Below are positions 1 to 8,560 of a stretch of 64,000 bases of DNA, piece by piece. The position numbers were made by a program, and so were the translations under genes. Positions within the stretch are counted from its first letter, which is position 1; every line of letters starts with the position of its first letter. The notes beneath the pieces are model-generated. The model searched no databases. It was given only the letters and a program-made list of their open reading frames with translations, and was not told the DNA's origin. Source of the DNA: Variovorax paradoxus_P (GTDB lineage: Bacteria > Pseudomonadota > Gammaproteobacteria > Burkholderiales > Burkholderiaceae_C); the NCBI RefSeq assembly GCF_050627025.1, contig NZ_CP192472.1; one strand, given 5' to 3'.

Positions 1-845
1 AAGCCCGGACACACCACATCGACCCGCTTCACGCCGCTCGCGCCGAGTTCGCGCAACGTGGGCTCGGTATAGGGCTCCAGCCATTTGGCGCGACCGAAGC
101 GAGACTGGAAGGTGACGCGGTGCTGCGCCTCCGAAAGACCCAGCCGTGCTGCGAGCAGGCGCGCGGTTTCGAGGCATTGCGCCTGGTAGGGATCGCCGAG
201 TGCGATGTTGCGCGCCGGAATGCCATGGAAGCTCATCAGCAAGGTTTCGCCGCGGCCCTCTTTCTTCCAGTGCTGCTCGATACGCAGCGCAAGCGCTTCG
301 ATGTAGGCCGGGTCGTCGTGATACTGGTTGACGAAGCGGAACTCCGGAATACGCCGCTGGCGGCGGCTCCAGTCGCTGACCGCGTCGATCACGCTGGCGG
401 TGGTGGTGGCCGAATACTGCGGGTAGGCCTGCAGCACCAGCACATGGGTGGCACCTTCGCCCTGGAGCGCATCGAGGCGCGAGGCGATAGAAGGGCTGGC
501 GTAGCGCATGGCGTCTCGCACCACCACACGGTGGCCGCGTTCACCGAGCCAGCCGGCGAGTAGCGTCGCTTGTCTTTGCGTCCAGACCTTCAGCGGCGAG
601 CCTTCGGGCATCCAGATGCTCGCGTACTTGGCAGCCGACTTGGCGGGCCGCACACGCAGGATGATGCCGTGCAGGATCAACGCCCAGACCAGCCTTGGAA
701 TCTCGACCACGCGCGGGTCGCCGAGAAACTCCGCAAGGTACGGCCGAACGGCTGCCGCGGTGGGTGCGTCGGGTGAGCCCAGGTTGCACCAGAGGACGGC
801 GGTGCGTTCGGCGATGGAACTGTCGTTCGTGTTGTCTTGAGGCAT
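1..845 (-). CDS. hemH: Ferrochelatase HemH (C-terminus outside window)
   Basis: Ferrochelatase inserts Fe2+ into protoporphyrin IX, the last step of haem synthesis, in the cytoplasm or at the inner membrane face. Reading the reverse strand from ATG at 845 gives an open frame of 281 codons with no stop before the window edge. The start MPQDNTNDSS is followed by AVLWCNLGSPDAP, the usual HemH opening, and FHGIPARN carries the conserved His. The family is about 365 residues, so the last 80 or so lie outside. The gene is divergent from the HAD gene with only 15 bases between start codons, so its promoter must lie inside the neighbour's coding region. Ferrochelatase identity is firm; the exact start is less certain because no clear ribosome site is visible. 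Confidence 0.93.
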   Translation of the reverse strand, partial: MPQDNTNDSSIAERTAVLWCNLGSPDAPTAAAVRPYLAEFLGDPRVVEIPRLVWALILHGIILRVRPAKSAAKYASIWMPEGSPLKVWTQRQATLLAGWLGERGHRVVVRDAMRYASPSIASRLDALQGEGATHVLVLQAYPQYSATTTASVIDAVSDWSRRQRRIPEFRFVNQYHDDPAYIEALALRIEQHWKKEGRGETLLMSFHGIPARNIALGDPYQAQCLETARLLAARLGLSEAQHRVTFQSRFGRAKWLEPYTEPTLRELGASGVKRVDVVCPG

Positions 846-860
846 GCGATATTCTCAGGC

Positions 861-1592
861 ATGACCTCCGCTTTCACGGCGCTCTCGAACGCCGAGCCCC
901 TCGACATCAAGCGCATCGGCGCGATCTCGCTCGACCTTGACGACACCCTGTGGCCGATCTGGCCGACCATCGAGCGGGCCGAGACGGTGCTGCAGGAATG
1001 GCTGCTGCGCGAAGCACCCAAGACCGCTTCGTTGCTGCTGACCCCTGGCATCTTGCGCGAACTGCGCGAGGCCACCGCCAAGGAGCGCTCAGACCTTGCA
1101 CACGACCTGAGCGCGCTGCGCCGCGAGTCGATTCGCACGGCGCTGAAACGCTCGGGCGAAGACCCGGCGCTGGCCGACCCCGCCTTCGATGCCTTCTTTG
1201 CCGAACGACAGCGCGTGACGCTCTACGAAGACGCGCTGCCTGCCCTCAAGTGGCTGAGCGAACGCTATCCGCTTGTGGCGGTGTCGAACGGCAACGCCGA
1301 CGTTCACCTGACGGGTGTCGGCCGCTGGTTTCGCACCGCCTTCAATGCGCGCGCGTTCGGCAGCGGCAAGCCGCATGCGCCGATTTTTCGCGCAGCGGCC
1401 GCTTCGGTCGGCCTGCTGCCGAAAGACGTGCTGCACGTGGGCGACGACGCAGAGCTGGACGTTGTCGGCGCACTCAACGCGGGTATGCAGGCGGCCTGGC
1501 TTGTGCGCGACGAACGCCCCTGGGTGCACGGCGCGCGGCCGCAGCTGATCGTGCCCAACCTGCACGCGCTGTGCGTGGCGCTTGGCGCCTGA
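861..1592 (+). CDS. HAD-superfamily hydrolase (phosphatase-like)
   Basis: A 243-residue HAD-family phosphohydrolase. Motif I is ISLDLDDTLWPI near residue 19 with the nucleophile and acid/base Asp pair. Motif II is AVSNGNADVH, motif III lies around FGSGKPHAPIF with the conserved Lys, and motif IV is HVGDDAELDVVGALNAGM. The spacing between motifs I and II contains a helical cap, so it looks like subfamily I (YjjG, phosphoglycolate phosphatase or nucleotidase-like). The substrate cannot be read from sequence. ATG at 861 was chosen; a TTG at 837 would add eight residues and overlap hemH. The gene stands alone, divergent from hemH. Confidence 0.85.
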   Translation: MTSAFTALSNAEPLDIKRIGAISLDLDDTLWPIWPTIERAETVLQEWLLREAPKTASLLLTPGILRELREATAKERSDLAHDLSALRRESIRTALKRSGEDPALADPAFDAFFAERQRVTLYEDALPALKWLSERYPLVAVSNGNADVHLTGVGRWFRTAFNARAFGSGKPHAPIFRAAAASVGLLPKDVLHVGDDAELDVVGALNAGMQAAWLVRDERPWVHGARPQLIVPNLHALCVALGA

Positions 1593-1610
1593 ACGCCGTG
1601 AACGTCGGCC

Positions 1611-1916
1611 TTACGAAAACACAGGCCGGAAGAAGCTGCGCTCGTAGCTCACGATGCAGCGGGTGTCTTCGGCGTACCTGAATGCGGCCTGGCATTCGGG
1701 GTCTTGCATCGAGTCCGCGCGGTATTGCTCGTAGGCGGCCAGGCTCGGAAAGCTGAACATCGCCAAGGCCACGTTGTTGGCACCTTCCGAAGGCAGGAAG
1801 TAGCCATGGTGCTGTCCGCCGAACTTTTCGACCAGCGGAATCCACAGCTTGCCGTAGTGCTCGAATTCCTTGAGCTTGTAGGGGTCGACGATGTAGCGGA
1901 GATAGCAGGTGACCAT
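1611..1916 (-). CDS. NIPSNAP-family protein
   Basis: A 101-residue small alpha/beta-barrel-like protein (MVTCYLRYIVDPYKLKEFEH...) that fits the NIPSNAP/dimeric ferredoxin-like fold: an opening strand, a tyrosine/lysine-rich helix with LWIPLVEKFGGQHHGYFLPS, a middle strand NVALAMFSFPS and a closing FRYAEDTRCIVSYERSFFRP. The family has no settled biochemical role in bacteria. It lies 42 bases downstream of the small gene that ends the squalene operon and on the same strand, so it may be co-transcribed. It converges on the HAD gene with 18 bases between stop codons. Confidence 0.75.
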   Translation of the reverse strand: MVTCYLRYIVDPYKLKEFEHYGKLWIPLVEKFGGQHHGYFLPSEGANNVALAMFSFPSLAAYEQYRADSMQDPECQAAFRYAEDTRCIVSYERSFFRPVFS

Positions 1917-1958
1917 GGTTCTTTCCGTGAACGAGTGGGGATCGGCAAATCGGCTTTT

Positions 1959-2261
1959 TCAGTCCAGCTTGAACTGTTCGCGCAGCGCTGCGCAGAAATC
2001 GGCGGTGCCGCCGAGCGAGAAGGTGACCGTGTCGAGCTCCGGCGCTTCGCTGGTCTGCTGAAGATCGAAGTCCCAGGCGGCGCCGTCTTCCAGCGCGCCT
2101 TGCGCATCGGGGAAGGTGGCGTTGGCCCAGGCCAGCACTTCTGCAACTTCGGCCAGCACTTCGCGCGTTCTGGCGGGCACGGTCGTGGCCATTGCATCGA
2201 AAGTGCCGTGGCCTTCGGTGTCTTCGCTGTAGTCGAAGTCGAGATAACGCAGGTGGGTCAT
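1959..2261 (-). CDS. Conserved small protein coupled to hpnE (function unknown)
   Basis: A 100-residue acidic protein, MTHLRYLDFDYSEDTEGHGT at its start and LREQFKLD at its end. There is no signal peptide, membrane segment or metal motif that I recognise. Its ATG (2261-2259) overlaps the TGA of hpnE (2260-2258), an ATGA junction that implies translational coupling with the squalene pathway genes. It is rich in Thr, Ala, Asp and Glu and is predicted to be soluble. I do not recognise the family; context suggests a small accessory protein but no function should be assumed. Confidence 0.7.
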   Translation of the reverse strand: MTHLRYLDFDYSEDTEGHGTFDAMATTVPARTREVLAEVAEVLAWANATFPDAQGALEDGAAWDFDLQQTSEAPELDTVTFSLGGTADFCAALREQFKLD

Positions 2262-3517
2262 GGTGTGTTCAGGGCGTTGGCGGCCGCGAGCCCGCTGAGT
2301 ACCGCGCCTTCGAGCGTGGCGGGGTAGGGGCCTTCGGTGTAGTCGCCGCTGGCCTGCAGGCCAGGCGCGATTTTGGCAGGCGGCCGCACGAGCGCCGGCG
2401 TGCAGGCAAAGGTGGCGCGTTTTTCGACGACGGTCTGCACGAGTTGCAGCGACGCCTGCCCCAACTGCGCTGCCGCCTGTGCCAACACCTGATGCTCCAG
2501 CGCCTCGCGCGGAGCTTCGTTCGCGCTCACGACCATTGCAAGCACGCCCTCGGGTCCGCCGAGCTGGCCGCGATCGAACACGAACTGCGCCGGCGCGGTG
2601 GCGGGGTGGCTGCGCAGCGCGAGCATCGGCTCTGCAAGCGGTGTGGCGCCGCGCACATAAACAGTGGCAATGGCTTCGAAGCGCAAGGCCTCGGTGGTCT
2701 CGCACCAGCGCTCCGCCGGCACGCCGGACGCGCGCACGAGCCGGGCCGCATCCCACGGGGCGCAGGCCAGTACAACCTGGTCGAAGCACTCGTCATCCAC
2801 ACGCCATTGCTGGCCTTGAGGCGAGATGGCGCGCACGCGCGTGCCGATGCGCAGCGTGGCGCCATGCTGCGTGAGCCACGCCAATGCAGCATCGGGGAAA
2901 AGCGCCCCCAGGTCGACACGCGGAAGCAGCAGGTCGGCGCCGCCGCTGCCGCTGAAAAGTGCGTCGCGCAGCACTCGCAAGAACACCTCTCCGCTCGATT
3001 GACCGACCGGCGTGTTGAGCGCCGAAACGCACAGTGGCTCGATCAGCTCCTGCATCACGCGCGGCGTAAGGCCGGTGCAAAGTGCGGCAACCGTGGTGTC
3101 GGCTGTACAGCGGAACCCGCCGATTCGCCATCGCAAGGCGGTGCGCAGCAGGCTGGATCTATCACGCCACGTCCAGCCGCGCGCGGTGAAGATGCCCACC
3201 AGCAAGTCGAGCGGCGCGGGCAGCCGCGGCAGCTTCAGTCCGCCGCCGTCGGCAAAACGCAGCGAAAGCGGCAGGCGCAACAGCGCACGGTCTGCGTCGA
3301 CGCCCACTTCGCGCATCAGCTTGAGCGTGGCGGTGTAGGCGCCAATAAGAATGTGCTGCCCGTTGTCGAGCGCCATGCCATGCATGTTGTCGACACGCCG
3401 CGCCCGCCCGCCCGCCATGTGCGCGGCTTCGAACAGCGTCACGGCGTGGCCGAGGCGCGTCGCTTCGACAGCGCAGGCGAGGCCGGCCCAGCCGGCGCCG
3501 ATGACTGCTGTTCTCAA
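2258..3517 (-). CDS. hpnE: Hydroxysqualene dehydroxylase HpnE
   Basis: A FAD-dependent amine-oxidase/phytoene-desaturase-like enzyme that reduces hydroxysqualene to squalene, the last of the HpnCDE steps from farnesyl diphosphate. The N-terminus TAVIGAGWAGLACAVEA holds the dinucleotide-binding GxGxxG, followed by the ADP-binding acidic residue in VTLFEAA and the GGRARR loop. The C-terminal GDYTEGPYPATLEGAVLSG is the FAD-contact segment. I place the start at TTG 3517-3515, which overlaps the TGA of hpnD (3516-3514) and gives 419 residues with the GxGxxG directly at the N-terminus; no upstream ATG in frame avoids a long overlap with hpnD. The three hpn genes are fully overlapped, so coupled translation is likely. 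Confidence 0.9.
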   Translation of the reverse strand: MRTAVIGAGWAGLACAVEATRLGHAVTLFEAAHMAGGRARRVDNMHGMALDNGQHILIGAYTATLKLMREVGVDADRALLRLPLSLRFADGGGLKLPRLPAPLDLLVGIFTARGWTWRDRSSLLRTALRWRIGGFRCTADTTVAALCTGLTPRVMQELIEPLCVSALNTPVGQSSGEVFLRVLRDALFSGSGGADLLLPRVDLGALFPDAALAWLTQHGATLRIGTRVRAISPQGQQWRVDDECFDQVVLACAPWDAARLVRASGVPAERWCETTEALRFEAIATVYVRGATPLAEPMLALRSHPATAPAQFVFDRGQLGGPEGVLAMVVSANEAPREALEHQVLAQAAAQLGQASLQLVQTVVEKRATFACTPALVRPPAKIAPGLQASGDYTEGPYPATLEGAVLSGLAAANALNTP

Positions 3518-4353
3518 ATGCGCCCCAGCGCCTGAACTTTCCACGCCAGCCAGAACTTGCGCACGGGCGTCAGGCTCACGCGCTGGTTCAGCACCTGGAA
3601 GTTGTCGCGCTCGATTTCGCGCAGCAGCGTTCGGTAGATGCTGGCCATCATGAGGCCGGGCTTCTGGGCGCGGCGGTCTGCAATGGGGAGGAGGGCAAGG
3701 GCTTCGTCGTATGCCGCATGCGCGCGCTCGGCCTGGAATTTCATCAGCGCGACAAAGCGCTCCGAATGCACGCGGTTGAGAATCTCGTGCGCCTTCACAT
3801 CGAACTTCTGCAGTTCGTTCACGGGCAGGTAGATGCGCCCGCGCAGCGCGTCTTCCCCCACGTCGCGAATGATGTTGGTGAGCTGTAGCGCCAAGCCGAG
3901 CTTGTGCGCATAGGCGGTGGTCTGCGGATCGGTCTGGCCGAAGATGCGGGCCGCGACTTCGCCGACGACTCCTGCCACCAGGTGGCAGTAGCGCGCGAGG
4001 CCTGGAAAGTCGAGGTACCGGGTCTGGTCGAGGTCCATCTGGCAGCCGTCGATCACTTCGTTGAGCTGCCGGGGCTCGATGCCGTAGGCCGCGGCATGCG
4101 GCAACAGCGCCTGCATGACGGGGTGCCGCGGCGGGCCCGAAAAAGATTGCGCCACCTCGGTGCGCCACCAGGCGAGCTTTGTGGCGGCCACGCCGGGGTC
4201 GCTGACCTCGTCGACCACGTCGTCGATCTCGCGGCAGAAGGCATAGAACGCGGTAATGGCCGCGCGCCTGGGCTTGGGCAAGAACAGGAAGGCGTAGTAG
4301 AAACTGCTGCCCGAAGCGGCGGCCTTGTCTTGTACGTATTGCTCGGGAGTCAT
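3514..4353 (-). CDS. hpnD: Presqualene diphosphate synthase HpnD
   Basis: A 279-residue trans-isoprenyl diphosphate synthase of the squalene/phytoene synthase family, joining two farnesyl diphosphates to presqualene diphosphate. The first Asp-rich site is CREIDDVVDE and the second is NIIRDVGEDALRGRIYLP, both carrying the Mg-binding acids. ATG at 4353 overlaps the stop of hpnC (ATGA) and is preferred over the longer open frame, which runs back through hpnC. The product is handed to HpnC and then HpnE. No squalene-hopene cyclase is in the window. Confidence 0.92.
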   Translation of the reverse strand: MTPEQYVQDKAAASGSSFYYAFLFLPKPRRAAITAFYAFCREIDDVVDEVSDPGVAATKLAWWRTEVAQSFSGPPRHPVMQALLPHAAAYGIEPRQLNEVIDGCQMDLDQTRYLDFPGLARYCHLVAGVVGEVAARIFGQTDPQTTAYAHKLGLALQLTNIIRDVGEDALRGRIYLPVNELQKFDVKAHEILNRVHSERFVALMKFQAERAHAAYDEALALLPIADRRAQKPGLMMASIYRTLLREIERDNFQVLNQRVSLTPVRKFWLAWKVQALGRI

Positions 4354-5261
4354 CGGGGAAGCGCTTTCATGGGCGGCAATTGTCTCCGCATCTGCAGGGC
4401 TCGCCAGACCAGCAATGGCGCATCGGTCTTGCCTATTTTCGGGCGCTGCGAAAACGTGTCGAAGCCCAGGTCTTCGATCTTGTCGAGAATGCGCAGCCCG
4501 CCTTGCACGACAAAGCGCAGCTCCCAGCCGGCGCGGCCCGGCAGCCGGTGGACCAGGGGCGCGCCGTGGGTCATCAGTTCGCGTGCCCATGCGCTTTCAA
4601 CAGCAACGAGGTTGATGGCTTCCTGCGGGGGCGGTGCTTCGGCCAATGGAGCGAAGACCTTGAAGCTCTCGCGCGCGAGGCCGCGCCGCGCGCAATCGGT
4701 GAGCGGAAAGTAGAAGCGGCCGCGTGGCAGGTCCACGCTCGGGTCTTGCCAGAAATTGATGAGTTGCAGCGCGCTGCAGATGGCATCGCTCTGCGCCAGC
4801 GCTTCTGCATCGGTCACCCCATAGAGATGCAGCAGCAGGCGGCCGACCGGGTTGGCGGAGCGGCGGCAATAGTCGAGCAGTTCGGCGCGGTCGGCATAGG
4901 TGCCGCCGTCGCGGGTTTTCTCGATGTCCTGGATGAAGGCGCTCAGCAGGTCGGCCAGCAAGTCTTCGGGCAATGCGAACTGGGCGATGCTGTATGCGAG
5001 CGGTCCGAACACCTCGGGCCAGCGCGAGGAGGGCGGTACCCTGCCCACGGCGGCGGCGCGGAGTTGTTCGCGGTAGGCGTGCAGGTCGGCCAGCCGCTCG
5101 CCGGGCGAGGCGTCGCCTTCGTCTGCGATGTCGTCGGCCGTGCGGGCAAAGTGGTAGATGGCGGCAATCGGCGCGCGCAGGTGCGGCGGGCACAGCCAGG
5201 AGGCGACCGGAAAGTTCTCGTAGTGCGCGGGCGGCGCGGCAATGTGGGATGGTGCGGACAC
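4350..5261 (-). CDS. hpnC: Hydroxysqualene synthase HpnC
   Basis: A 303-residue paralogue of HpnD that converts presqualene diphosphate to hydroxysqualene. The first acidic site is ARTADDIADEGD and the second is LINFWQDPSVDLPRGRFYFP. The start is GTG at 5261 (SAPSHIAAPPAHYENFPVAS), which fits the family N-terminus with the ENFPVAS segment. It is the first gene of hpnC-hpnD-hpnE and lies 71 bases from divergent kup, so that gap should hold promoters for both directions. hpnC and hpnD are related in sequence and could be confused; the order and the ENFPVAS start support this assignment. Confidence 0.9.
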   Translation of the reverse strand: MSAPSHIAAPPAHYENFPVASWLCPPHLRAPIAAIYHFARTADDIADEGDASPGERLADLHAYREQLRAAAVGRVPPSSRWPEVFGPLAYSIAQFALPEDLLADLLSAFIQDIEKTRDGGTYADRAELLDYCRRSANPVGRLLLHLYGVTDAEALAQSDAICSALQLINFWQDPSVDLPRGRFYFPLTDCARRGLARESFKVFAPLAEAPPPQEAINLVAVESAWARELMTHGAPLVHRLPGRAGWELRFVVQGGLRILDKIEDLGFDTFSQRPKIGKTDAPLLVWRALQMRRQLPPMKALPR

Positions 5262-5332
5262 GCGGCGATTGTCCCCGACGAGCGATGCCGCGGACTATGC
5301 TCGCGGTGTCCCCATCACCAAGTTCTGCCTCC

Positions 5333-7255
5333 ATGAATGCACCGGCACCGGTTACCTCTGCCCCTAGCCTGGCGCCCGGCGAGGCGCCTCATCCGGCAGG
5401 GCCGGGCCTGATGATCGCTGCCCTGGGTGTGGTGTTCGGCGACATCGGCACGTCACCGCTCTATGCCTTCAAGGAAACGCTGAACCCCGAACACGGCGTG
5501 GCGTTTACGCCCGATGCCGTGCTGGGCCTGCTCTCGCTGATCTTCTGGGGCCTGATGTTCGTGGTGACGCTCAAATACCTGGTGTTCGTGCTGCGCGCCG
5601 ATCACGACGGCGAAGGCGGCATTCTTGCGTTGCAGGCGCTTGCCCGCAGCGCGGTGGCAGGCCCCGAGGCCCGGCCATGGATGTGGAACGCAATCGGGGT
5701 GCTCGGCCTGGTGGGCGCTGCCATGTTCTATGGGGACAGCCTGATCACGCCGGCCATCTCGGTGCTGTCTGCCGTCGAAGGGCTCGAGGTGCAGGCACCG
5801 GTGCTGCAGCGGGCCGTCATTCCGGTCACCATGCTTATCCTGCTCGGGCTCTTTGCGGTCCAACGCAAGGGAACCGGCGTGGTCGGCAAGGTATTCGGGC
5901 CCGTCATGCTGCTGTGGTTTGTGGTGCTGGCGCTCGCGGGAGGCTGGCAAGTGCTGCAGCAGCCGCAGGTGCTGGCGGCACTCGATCCGCGGTGGGCTGT
6001 CGGGTTCCTGTTCGAGCACCGGGCCCAGTCGCTGGCAGTGCTTGGCGCGGTGTTCCTGGCCTTTACCGGCGGCGAGGCGCTGTATGCCGACATGGGGCAT
6101 TTTGGCGCGCGGCCGATACGCCTGGCCTGGCTCTTCGTCGCGCTGCCCGGGTTGGTGCTCAACTATTTTGGGCAGGGTGCGTTGGTGCTGGCAAACCCGG
6201 CGGCTGTCGACAACCCGTTCTTCCGGCTTTTTCCTTCATGGGGCGTGGTGCCGATGGTGGTGCTTGCCGCCATGGCAACCGTGATTGCGTCCCAGGCGGT
6301 GATTTCGGGCGCCTTTTCCCTGACGGCACACGCCATGCGCATGGGCTACCTGCCGCGCATGCGCGTGGTGCAGACCTCGGGCTCGGCCATCGGCCAGATC
6401 TATGTGCCGACGGTCAACTGGCTGTTGATGGTGGGGGTGCTGCTGCTGGTGCTGGGCTTCCGCAGTTCGGAGGCGCTGTCGGCGGCCTACGGCATTGCGG
6501 TGTCGATCACGATGGTCACCACCACGCTCCTGGCCGGTATCGTGGCGTGGGGCCTGTGGCGTTGGAGCCGGCCGGCGGTGGTGCTTGGCGTGGCGGCCTT
6601 CGCGCTGGTCGACCTGACCTTCGTCGTTGCCAACAGCCTCAAGGTGGCCGAAGGCGGCTGGCTCACGCTGGCGGTGGCGGCCGGGGTGATGGTGCTTTTC
6701 ACCACCTGGGCCAAGGGGCGCCGGCTGGGCCTGGAAGCCGCAGCGGCCGAAAGCCTGCCGCTCAAGCCATTTTTTGAATCGCTGGTGCTGCACATGCCGC
6801 ATCGCGTGAGCGGCACGGCGGTGTTTCTGAATGCCGACGCGACGTCGGTACCGCACGCCTTGCTTCACAACCTCAAGCACAACCAGGTGCTGCACGAGCA
6901 GGTGATCGTGTTGCGGGTACTCGCCTGCGACACGCCACGGATTGAAGCACGCATGCGCATAGAGGCCGAGTGCCTGATGAAAGGCATCTGGGTGGTTACC
7001 GCGCGCCATGGCTTCATGGAACGGCCCGATGTGCCCGAGTTCATCCGCATCCTGGCCTACCAGAAGGCGTTGGCCATCGACTCGATGAAGACCTCGTACT
7101 TCGTTTCGCGCGCTTCGGTCGGAGAAGAAAACCTTCCGGGCATGAACCCGGTGCGGCGCGCGCTTTTCGGCTGGCTGCAACGCAACGCGGGCCGAGCGTC
7201 CGACTATTTCGAGATTCCGGGCAACCGGCTGGTCGAAATGGGGCAGCGAACTTAG
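5333..7255 (+). CDS. kup: Low-affinity K+ transporter Kup
   Basis: A 640-residue KUP/HAK/KT potassium uptake protein of the inner membrane, a proton/K+ symporter. The N-terminus has the family signature GVVFGDIGTSPLYAFKE, followed by about 12 hydrophobic segments to roughly residue 470, and a soluble C-terminal domain of about 170 residues. ATG at 5333 was chosen because the open frame upstream runs through hpnC on the other strand and GDIGTSPLY then falls at the normal distance from the start. Length matches the bacterial family (about 620-650). It is monocistronic; the next gene downstream has its own promoter. Confidence 0.95.
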   Translation: MNAPAPVTSAPSLAPGEAPHPAGPGLMIAALGVVFGDIGTSPLYAFKETLNPEHGVAFTPDAVLGLLSLIFWGLMFVVTLKYLVFVLRADHDGEGGILALQALARSAVAGPEARPWMWNAIGVLGLVGAAMFYGDSLITPAISVLSAVEGLEVQAPVLQRAVIPVTMLILLGLFAVQRKGTGVVGKVFGPVMLLWFVVLALAGGWQVLQQPQVLAALDPRWAVGFLFEHRAQSLAVLGAVFLAFTGGEALYADMGHFGARPIRLAWLFVALPGLVLNYFGQGALVLANPAAVDNPFFRLFPSWGVVPMVVLAAMATVIASQAVISGAFSLTAHAMRMGYLPRMRVVQTSGSAIGQIYVPTVNWLLMVGVLLLVLGFRSSEALSAAYGIAVSITMVTTTLLAGIVAWGLWRWSRPAVVLGVAAFALVDLTFVVANSLKVAEGGWLTLAVAAGVMVLFTTWAKGRRLGLEAAAAESLPLKPFFESLVLHMPHRVSGTAVFLNADATSVPHALLHNLKHNQVLHEQVIVLRVLACDTPRIEARMRIEAECLMKGIWVVTARHGFMERPDVPEFIRILAYQKALAIDSMKTSYFVSRASVGEENLPGMNPVRRALFGWLQRNAGRASDYFEIPGNRLVEMGQRT

Positions 7256-7286
7256 AAACGAAGCGGCCCCAACTGTCACGCCGCGA

Positions 7287-7335
7287 TTGACAGTGTTTAA
7301 GGTTTACCCTAGATTACTAACCGGTGGGTCAGTAA
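7287..7335 (+). promoter_or_regulatory. Sigma70-type promoter overlapping a 22-bp dyad operator
   Basis: TTGACA at 7287-7292 and TAGATT at 7310-7315 are 17 bases apart, a good housekeeping promoter. A near-perfect dyad, TTACTAACC at 7314-7322 and GGTCAGTAA at 7327-7335 with a 4-base centre and one mismatch, overlaps the -10 element and the start region. A second partial inverted half (TGACCCGGTT) follows. The arrangement is that of a TetR-family repressor controlling an RND efflux operon. No tetR gene is found nearby in the window, so the repressor would act in trans. Confidence 0.65.
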
Positions 7336-7366
7336 TTGACCCGGTTCGACCTTTCTAGGGTGTCTC

Positions 7367-8560
7367 ATGACCGCCTCTTCCGGCTTTTCCCCCCTTGCCC
7401 GCAGTGCCGCCTGGCTACTGCTCCCCGCCTTGTTCCTGGCCGGCTGTTCGCAGTCGAAGCCGGCCGAGGAACCTGTGCGTGCGGTCAAGCTGGTGACTGT
7501 GGGCACCAGCGATTTCGACGCCCAGCCCGAATTCTCGGCCGAGGTCCGCGCGCGCGTCGAATCGCGCCTGGGGTTCCGCGTGGCGGGCAAGATCATCAAG
7601 CGCCAAGCCGAGCTGGGCCAGCACGTGCAGGCCGGGCAGGTCTTGGCGCAACTCGATCCGCAGGACTACCGGCTGGCAACCGAGGCCGCACGGGCCCAAC
7701 TGGCAGCGGCGCAGACCAACCGCGATCTTGCGGCGGCCGACCTCAAGCGCTACACCGAATTGCGGTCGCAAAATTTCATCAGCGGCGCTGAACTCGAGCG
7801 CCGCGAATCGACTTTCAAGGCCGCGCAGGCGCAGCTCGAGCAGGCACAGGCCCAGCTGTCGTCGCAAGGCAATCAGGCCAGCTACACCTCTCTGGTTGCA
7901 GATGTGGCCGGCGTCATTACCGCGATCGAAGCCGAGCCGGGGCAAGTGGTGCAGGCGGGCACGCCCGTCGTGCGCATTGCGCAGGACGGCGCGCGCGACG
8001 TGGTGTTTGCGGTGCCCGAAGACAGGGCCGCGCTGATCAAGCCCGGCTCCCCGGTCAGGGTGCGTGGCTGGTCGGGCGGGGATGAACTGCAGGGCCAGGT
8101 GCGCGAAGTGGCGGCCAGCGCCGATGCGGTAACGCGCACCTATTCGGTCAAGGTGGCGATCGACGCGGCAACATCGCCCGCGCTCGGCGCCACCGTGTAT
8201 GCGCGTCCGCAGGCGCTGGCTCGTGCGGGCGGCGCGGTCATCAAGCTGCCGACCAGCGCGTTGCGGCAGGAAGGCAAGGGCACCGCGGTCTGGGTGCTGG
8301 ACAAGGCGACGATGACAGTGCGGTCGCAGCCGGTGCAGGTTGCCACGGCAGACGGCAACGAGGCCGTGATCGGCGCCGGACTCGCGCCCGGCATGATGGT
8401 CGTTGCCGCAGGCGTGCATGTGCTTTCGCCCGGGCAGAAGGTCACCATCTACCAGACGAAAGAGGCTGCCGCTGCAGCCGCCAGCGCCAACGAATCGGTG
8501 AAGCCCGCCCAACCCGTTGCGGCGACGAAGAAGGAGATTGCAGCAGGTGCCTCCAAATGA
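7367..8560 (+). CDS. RND efflux periplasmic adaptor (lipoprotein)
   Basis: A 397-residue membrane fusion protein that links an RND pump to an outer-membrane channel. The N-terminus has a type II signal peptide ending LFLAGC with the lipidated Cys at residue 27. The first lipoyl half is around FRVAGKIIKRQAELGQHVQAG, a long helical hairpin covers roughly residues 110-165 (AQLAAAQTNRDLAAADLKRY), and the second lipoyl half is DVAGVITAIEAEPGQVVQAG. A beta-barrel and membrane-proximal domain follow. The C-terminal tail is Ala/Lys rich. The stop overlaps the permease start (ATGA), so the two are made together. No outer membrane factor gene follows. Confidence 0.9.
   Translation: MTASSGFSPLARSAAWLLLPALFLAGCSQSKPAEEPVRAVKLVTVGTSDFDAQPEFSAEVRARVESRLGFRVAGKIIKRQAELGQHVQAGQVLAQLDPQDYRLATEAARAQLAAAQTNRDLAAADLKRYTELRSQNFISGAELERRESTFKAAQAQLEQAQAQLSSQGNQASYTSLVADVAGVITAIEAEPGQVVQAGTPVVRIAQDGARDVVFAVPEDRAALIKPGSPVRVRGWSGGDELQGQVREVAASADAVTRTYSVKVAIDAATSPALGATVYARPQALARAGGAVIKLPTSALRQEGKGTAVWVLDKATMTVRSQPVQVATADGNEAVIGAGLAPGMMVVAAGVHVLSPGQKVTIYQTKEAAAAAASANESVKPAQPVAATKKEIAAGASK

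Noticed and set aside
837..860. TTG start at 837 for the HAD gene
   Set aside because: Would overlap the hemH start and adds eight residues without family support.
2192..3535. 447-codon plus-strand frame opposite hpnE
   Set aside because: Arg/Gly/Ala-rich shadow of hpnE without ribosome site or motif; hpnE itself is complete and recognised.
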